Assembly (NCBI GenBank): GCA_947624765.1 | Contig: CANQLS010000048.1 | Location: forward strand, 1 to 9,561 | Origin: an uncultured Clostridia bacterium | GTDB lineage: Bacteria > Bacillota > Clostridia > TANB77 > UBA1234 | Direction: 5' to 3' | Length of the DNA: 9,561 bases | Part shown: piece by piece, positions 6,368 to 9,561 of the stretch | Numbering within the stretch: the stretch's first letter is position 1 | Layout of the letters: the number at the start of each line of letters is the position of its first letter | Program-made: the position numbers and the translations under genes | The notes under the pieces: generated by a model | The model's database searches: none | What the model was told of the DNA's origin: nothing | What the model saw: the letters and a program-made list of their open reading frames with translations, nothing else

Positions 6368-7302
6368 TCTTTTTTCCTCAATTCATCTGCAATTTCTTTA
6401 ATTTTCTTAAAACGATGACTTACACCCGCTCTACTAAGAGGCGGATTTAATTTTTTCCCTAATTCTGTATATGTATCATCACGATTTTCTAACCTTAAAT
6501 TAGCAATTTCTCTTAACGGAGCTGGTAACTTCTGAAATTTACGATTTTTCCTTATTACCATGATATCCTCTATTTGCAAAAGAGCAGTATCTATTGTTTT
6601 TTCCAAATTTGCATTTTCAAAATTATTCAAACGATTTACTTGATTTTTTACTTCTTTAATTACACGAATCTGTTCAAACTCCAATATACCTTTATTAGAA
6701 CCAATCGTTGCTAAAAAATCTGAAATTTTCTCTGCACCTTTAATATAAATTACAAAATCATGTTTTCTTTTCATCATTTTTGCATTTAGATTCCATTCAT
6801 TCATAATACTACTAATAAAAGTAGCATTTTCCATATTGCTAGTAACAATCTCTAAATGGTATCTACTATTCGGATCAGCAATAGAGCCTCCTCCCATAAA
6901 AACGCCACGCAAAAATGATTTTTTGCAACATTCTTTTTTTTCTATCTCTATTTTATTATCTATCACAATTTGTAAACGAACATCTATATTAATTAAACTA
7001 TTCTTAAATATCTTTTCTAAATCGGTTTTATCAACTATTTTTAATTGATATAAATTATCCTTGAAATTTTTCTCTTTTTCAATATTTGTTATTGGCGTGA
7101 TTGAATAAATATTTTTAAAAGTATTATAAATTCTTCTAATTGTAGATGCATTTTCCGTAGACATACGTAAAATAAAATTTCCATCTTCTTTTGCTACAGT
7201 TCCATTTGTAATCATAAAGCCTGTCAATTCTGCCATTTGACAGCAACTTTCATGTGTTACCATTTTACTTAGTTCGTTTTTTATTTCTGATGAAAAAGAC
7301 AT
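6364..7302 (-). CDS. whiA: WhiA family DNA-binding protein
   Basis: WhiA is a conserved Gram-positive protein with a LAGLIDADG-homing-endonuclease-like N-terminal part lacking nuclease activity and a C-terminal helix-turn-helix. It controls sporulation genes in Streptomyces and influences division and chromosome segregation in Bacillus. The 312-residue product shows the family blocks CCQMAELTGFM (20-30), CCKKSFLRGVFMGGGSI (125-141), NRLNNFENANLEKT (223-236) and the HTH region LPAPLREIANLRLEN...ELGKKLNPPLSRAGVSHRFKKI (259-301). Length is normal. It begins 12 bp after prmC with AGGGGA as ribosome binding site and overlaps hemW by 4 bp. In many Bacillota whiA follows yvcK and rapZ; here it sits between prmC and hemW, a different neighbourhood. 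Its regulatory targets in this organism cannot be read from the window. Confidence 0.95.
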   Translation of the reverse strand: MSFSSEIKNELSKMVTHESCCQMAELTGFMITNGTVAKEDGNFILRMSTENASTIRRIYNTFKNIYSITPITNIEKEKNFKDNLYQLKIVDKTDLEKIFKNSLINIDVRLQIVIDNKIEIEKKECCKKSFLRGVFMGGGSIADPNSRYHLEIVTSNMENATFISSIMNEWNLNAKMMKRKHDFVIYIKGAEKISDFLATIGSNKGILEFEQIRVIKEVKNQVNRLNNFENANLEKTIDTALLQIEDIMVIRKNRKFQKLPAPLREIANLRLENRDDTYTELGKKLNPPLSRAGVSHRFKKIKEIADELRKKE

Positions 7303-7314
7303 ATTAATTCCCCT

Positions 7315-8124
7315 TTATTTTTTCTTTGCAACCATCACTCTATCATTACCAGATAAATCTTTTATACATTCTATATCTTCATATTGATATCTTTCAAGTA
7401 ATTCTTTTACATCTTGCCTTTGATTATAGCCTATTTCTAAAATCAAAATTCCGTTAGAATTTAAAAAATTCTTAGCATTTTCAATAATTCTACGATAAAA
7501 CAATAATCCATCTTCTCCTCCAGATAACGCTATATAGGGCTCATTTTGGACTTCTTTTTCTAAACTTGATATAATTTTTTCTTCTATATAAGGTGGATTT
7601 GAAACGATAATATCATAAGTATTTTCAATATTTTCAAATAAATCAGATTGAATAAATTTTATGCTAACACCATTTTTCTTAGCATTCTCCTCTGCTATCA
7701 TTAATGCTTCATTACTAATATCAGAAGCTTCAACTTGCATTTTTTCTCCATAATAAGCTATAGAAACAGCAATGCAACCACTTCCAGTACATAAATCTAA
7801 AACTTTATTGCAAGAATATTTTAATGCTTCTTCAACTAACAATTCTGTTTCTGGACGTGGTATTAACACAGATTGATTCACCGTAAAATTCAATTTCATA
7901 AATTCTTTTTGACCACAAATATAAGCATAAGGTATCCCTTTTATTCTCATCTTTACAAACGATATAAAGCTATATGCTTCATCATCTGTACATTCTCTCA
8001 ACTTTATTAATTCATTTTCATTTTTATGTAGTGCAAAAGCAAGAAGCAATCTTGCTTCTCGCTCATCTTTTCCATTTTCTTTTAATAATATTTTCCCAAT
8101 TCGCTTTAATCCTTCCAAATCCAT
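7315..8124 (-). CDS. prmC: Peptide chain release factor N5-glutamine methyltransferase
   Basis: PrmC methylates the glutamine of the GGQ motif in release factors RF1 and RF2, using S-adenosylmethionine, which speeds peptide release. The 269-residue product has the helical N-terminal substrate-recognition domain (1-85), the family linker IPRPETE (88-94), the SAM-binding loop DLCTGSGCIA (110-119), an acidic residue ending strand 2 (D135), and the catalytic NPPY (176-179). Length is slightly short but within the family range. It starts 26 bp after the DUF1385 gene; AGAAAGGAA lies upstream at rather long spacing (about 11 nt). An ATG 8 nt earlier is out of frame, so 8124 is preferred. In many Clostridia prmC is followed by prfA, its substrate gene; here whiA follows instead. 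Confidence 0.95.
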   Translation of the reverse strand: MDLEGLKRIGKILLKENGKDEREARLLLAFALHKNENELIKLRECTDDEAYSFISFVKMRIKGIPYAYICGQKEFMKLNFTVNQSVLIPRPETELLVEEALKYSCNKVLDLCTGSGCIAVSIAYYGEKMQVEASDISNEALMIAEENAKKNGVSIKFIQSDLFENIENTYDIIVSNPPYIEEKIISSLEKEVQNEPYIALSGGEDGLLFYRRIIENAKNFLNSNGILILEIGYNQRQDVKELLERYQYEDIECIKDLSGNDRVMVAKKK

Positions 8125-8150
8125 ATTTGCATTTATTCCTTTCTAGTCAT

Positions 8151-9077
8151 TTACCATTTGTCCTCGTCTTTATTTTCTGGTATAACTGCCTTCAAAGCAG
8201 TAATAGCTACTTCAATTTGACTGTCATCTGGTTCTCTAGTGGTTAAATGTTGAAGCCACATACCCGGTTTATTTAACCAAGCAATACACTTTTTATCAGC
8301 ATTTCTACCTGCAAATTTAATAATCTCATAAGAGATACCCGCAATTAGTGGTAAAAGTAATAAACGAATTCCCATGTTTACAAAAAGATTAGGATGTCTA
8401 CCGACAAAAGAAAACACCACAATACTAACAATCATAACAAATAATAGGAAACTAGTTCCACACCTTGGATGAAATCTCGAATATTTTTTAACATTTTCCA
8501 CCGTTAATTCTTCACCGTTTTCATAACAAAAAATGCTTTTATGCTCTGCACCATGATATTCAAAAACACGCTTGATATCTTTCATTTTAGATACCAAAAG
8601 TAAATACAAAATAAATATCGTAATTCTCAATATGCTTTCTACAACATTATACAAAATAATATTTGTATCTTTATTTGGAACAATAAGTCCAGAAATAAAA
8701 TTTGGTAAAAGAATAAACATACCAATGCTAAGTAACAACGAAAAAAACACAGACAAATACATCATCCAACTTGGAATTTCATCTTTCTTTTTATCCTTCT
8801 CTTTTTTCTCAGTTTTTGGGGTATCATCATCTAAATCATAAAAATTAGCTGAAAACATTAAGGCTTGCACTCCTATTACCATTGAATCAATAAAAGAAAC
8901 AACACCTCTTAAAATTGGAATTTTAGAAATAATACCTTTTTTCTTAACTTCTTTTTCATTTATTTCAATTTCTTTATCTGGTTTACGAACTGCCATAGCA
9001 ATTTTATGTGGTCCACGCATCATAACGCCCTCAATAATTGCTTGCCCACCTATAGAAGTTATCTTTTTTTCACTCAT
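8151..9077 (-). CDS. DUF1385 (YqhQ-like) integral membrane protein of unknown function
   Basis: This belongs to the conserved DUF1385 family, named YqhQ in Bacillus, whose role is not established. The 308-residue product carries all the family signatures: GGQAIIEGVMMRGP (10-23), EYHGAEHKSI (173-182), SRFHPRCGTSF (200-210) and TTREPDDSQIEVAI (279-292). The conserved His, Glu and Cys residues in the middle blocks have led to suggestions of metal binding; that is unproven. Hydrophobic segments at about 106-133, 143-163, 208-226 and 232-253 indicate a polytopic membrane protein. A highly charged Asp/Lys stretch (81-100) separates the N-terminal part from the membrane domain. AGGAAG precedes the start by about 10 nt. 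It follows rpmE after a terminator and heads the prmC-whiA-hemW run; an rpmE-DUF1385-prmC order is common in Clostridia. I see no convincing promoter just upstream, so it may depend on read-through or a weak promoter. Confidence 0.93.
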   Translation of the reverse strand: MSEKKITSIGGQAIIEGVMMRGPHKIAMAVRKPDKEIEINEKEVKKKGIISKIPILRGVVSFIDSMVIGVQALMFSANFYDLDDDTPKTEKKEKDKKKDEIPSWMMYLSVFFSLLLSIGMFILLPNFISGLIVPNKDTNIILYNVVESILRITIFILYLLLVSKMKDIKRVFEYHGAEHKSIFCYENGEELTVENVKKYSRFHPRCGTSFLLFVMIVSIVVFSFVGRHPNLFVNMGIRLLLLPLIAGISYEIIKFAGRNADKKCIAWLNKPGMWLQHLTTREPDDSQIEVAITALKAVIPENKDEDKW

Positions 9078-9106
9078 ATTTTTTTATCTTCCTTTCACAA
9101 AGCACC

Positions 9107-9123
9107 CACTAAAAAGCTTAGTG
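9107..9123. repeat. Small 6-bp-stem inverted repeat upstream of the DUF1385 gene
   Basis: CACTAA (9107-9112) and TTAGTG (9118-9123) pair around a 5-nt loop. No U-run follows on the minus strand, so it is not a second terminator. It lies between the rpmE terminator and the DUF1385 ribosome binding site and could be an operator or an mRNA 5' hairpin; it may also be incidental. Confidence 0.4.
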
Positions 9124-9146
9124 AATATACGTAAAACACCATTTGG

Positions 9147-9175
9147 AAAAAGCAGGCTTTCTAACCTGCTTTTTT
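9147..9175 (-). terminator. Rho-independent terminator after rpmE
   Basis: On the minus strand, AGCAGG and CCTGCT form a 6-bp GC-containing stem (9165-9170 with 9151-9156) around an 8-nt loop, extended by A/T pairs and followed by a T-run. It begins one base after the rpmE stop codon. Because A and T runs flank both sides it could work in both directions. It should separate rpmE from the DUF1385-prmC-whiA-hemW run, at least partly. Confidence 0.9.
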
Positions 9176-9176
9176 C

Positions 9177-9380
9177 CTAATCTTTAATTCCATATTTTTG
9201 TTTAAATTTATCAACTCTACTACCTGTAGCTTGGAATTTTTGTGTTCCTGTATAGAATGGATGACATTTTGAACAAGTTTCAACTGTCATACTTTCTTTT
9301 GTTGAACCTACTTCTATTACATTACCGCAACCACATTTAATAGTAGCCTTTTTATATTCTGGATGGATTCCTTCTTTCAT
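9177..9380 (-). CDS. rpmE: 50S ribosomal protein L31, zinc-binding type
   Basis: L31 bridges the large and small ribosomal subunits. The 67-residue product begins MKEGIHPEY, typical of the family, and carries the four zinc ligands C16, C18, C36 and C39 (CGC and CSKC), followed by HPFYTGTQKF. It is therefore the cysteine-containing, zinc-dependent L31 form and not the cysteine-free paralog induced under zinc limitation. AGAGGTGA at 9387-9394 ends 6 nt before the start; an ATG at 9385 is immediately followed by TAA and is excluded. It has its own promoter and terminator, so it is probably a single-gene transcript next to the DUF1385-prmC run. Confidence 0.98.
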   Translation of the reverse strand: MKEGIHPEYKKATIKCGCGNVIEVGSTKESMTVETCSKCHPFYTGTQKFQATGSRVDKFKQKYGIKD

Positions 9381-9446
9381 TACATTTCACCTCTCTTTAA
9401 CCTTGCCTATCTATAATTATTTTCTTTACGCTAACAAGCATTATTT

Positions 9447-9475
9447 ATCATAGCATAAAATAATGATTTTGGCAA
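9447..9475 (-). promoter_or_regulatory. Sigma-A promoter of rpmE
   Basis: On the minus strand TTGCCA (9470-9475) and TATGAT (9447-9452) are separated by exactly 17 nt, with TGC giving an extended -10. An A7T7 tract (9486-9499) lies about 11-24 nt upstream of the -35, where an UP element would act. The predicted start near 9440 gives a 5' leader of about 60 nt before the L31 start codon, in which I see no strong hairpin. Confidence 0.85.
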
Positions 9476-9489
9476 CCTTTTCGCCAAAA
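9467..9489. repeat. 7-bp inverted repeat overlapping the rpmE -35 box
   Basis: TTTTGGC (9467-9473) and GCCAAAA (9483-9489) are perfect inverted copies around a 9-nt loop. One arm covers most of the -35 hexamer of the rpmE promoter; the other merges with the A7T7 tract. It could be the end of an upstream transcript (a weak terminator) or an operator. It does not look like a canonical zinc-uptake-regulator box to me. Confidence 0.5.
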
Positions 9490-9561
9490 AAATTTTTTTA
9501 ATAGTTACTAGATAATGGTTTTAACAAATAAAATTCATGGAATGCAGTTGTACGTAATATT

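Noticed and set aside
6364..7302. whiA as an active LAGLIDADG homing endonuclease
   Set aside because: The C-terminal helix-turn-helix and family blocks identify WhiA, whose endonuclease-like domain is not known to cut DNA; there is no intron or intein around it.
9498..9560. A minus-strand frame open for 20 codons from the right edge to TAA at 9498-9500, which could be the tail of an upstream gene
   Set aside because: Twenty residues without a recognisable motif are too few to support a gene; it may be real but cannot be judged without the sequence to the right.

Overview
This is an AT-rich, gene-dense bacterial window. All six large genes and the small rpmE gene lie on the minus strand. The gene set points to a low-GC Bacillota, most likely an uncultured Clostridia-type (gut or anaerobic) organism: a Gram-positive-type PolC replicase with an embedded exonuclease, WhiA, a YqhQ-like DUF1385 membrane protein, HemW, and a four-cysteine L31. 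TGG encodes Trp and TGA ends hemW and whiA, so the code is standard. The organism call is inference from gene families and base composition, not from a marker search.

Read in the direction of transcription (right to left), the window holds: (1) about 180 bp with a good vegetative promoter for rpmE; (2) rpmE, followed at once by a rho-independent terminator; (3) a tight housekeeping run of DUF1385, prmC, whiA and hemW, with gaps of 26 and 12 bp and then a 4-bp ATGA overlap; (4) a 354-bp non-coding stretch with its own strong promoter, a tiny ORF carrying an (AC)11 dinucleotide repeat, a 113-bp fold-back inverted repeat and a GC-rich hairpin just upstream of a Shine-Dalgarno; (5) a 602-residue predicted surface protein with a prepilin-like N-terminus and a cysteine/asparagine-rich GLUG-type repeat domain; (6) a short gap with a promoter; (7) the first 999 codons of polC, which runs off the left edge.

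The housekeeping genes cover translation (L31, and PrmC methylation of release factors), a WhiA regulator linked to the cell cycle, a heme-handling radical-SAM protein and the replicative polymerase. They are ordinary. The accessory part is the surface-protein gene and its leader, roughly 3143-5295. It combines a canonical extended -10 promoter, a slippage-prone dinucleotide tract inside a possible leader peptide, a long hairpin with a U-run on its downstream side, and a second hairpin touching the ribosome binding site. This looks like a regulated or phase-variable cell-surface gene inserted between two housekeeping loci. Regulation by these elements is a hypothesis; only the sequence structures are seen directly.
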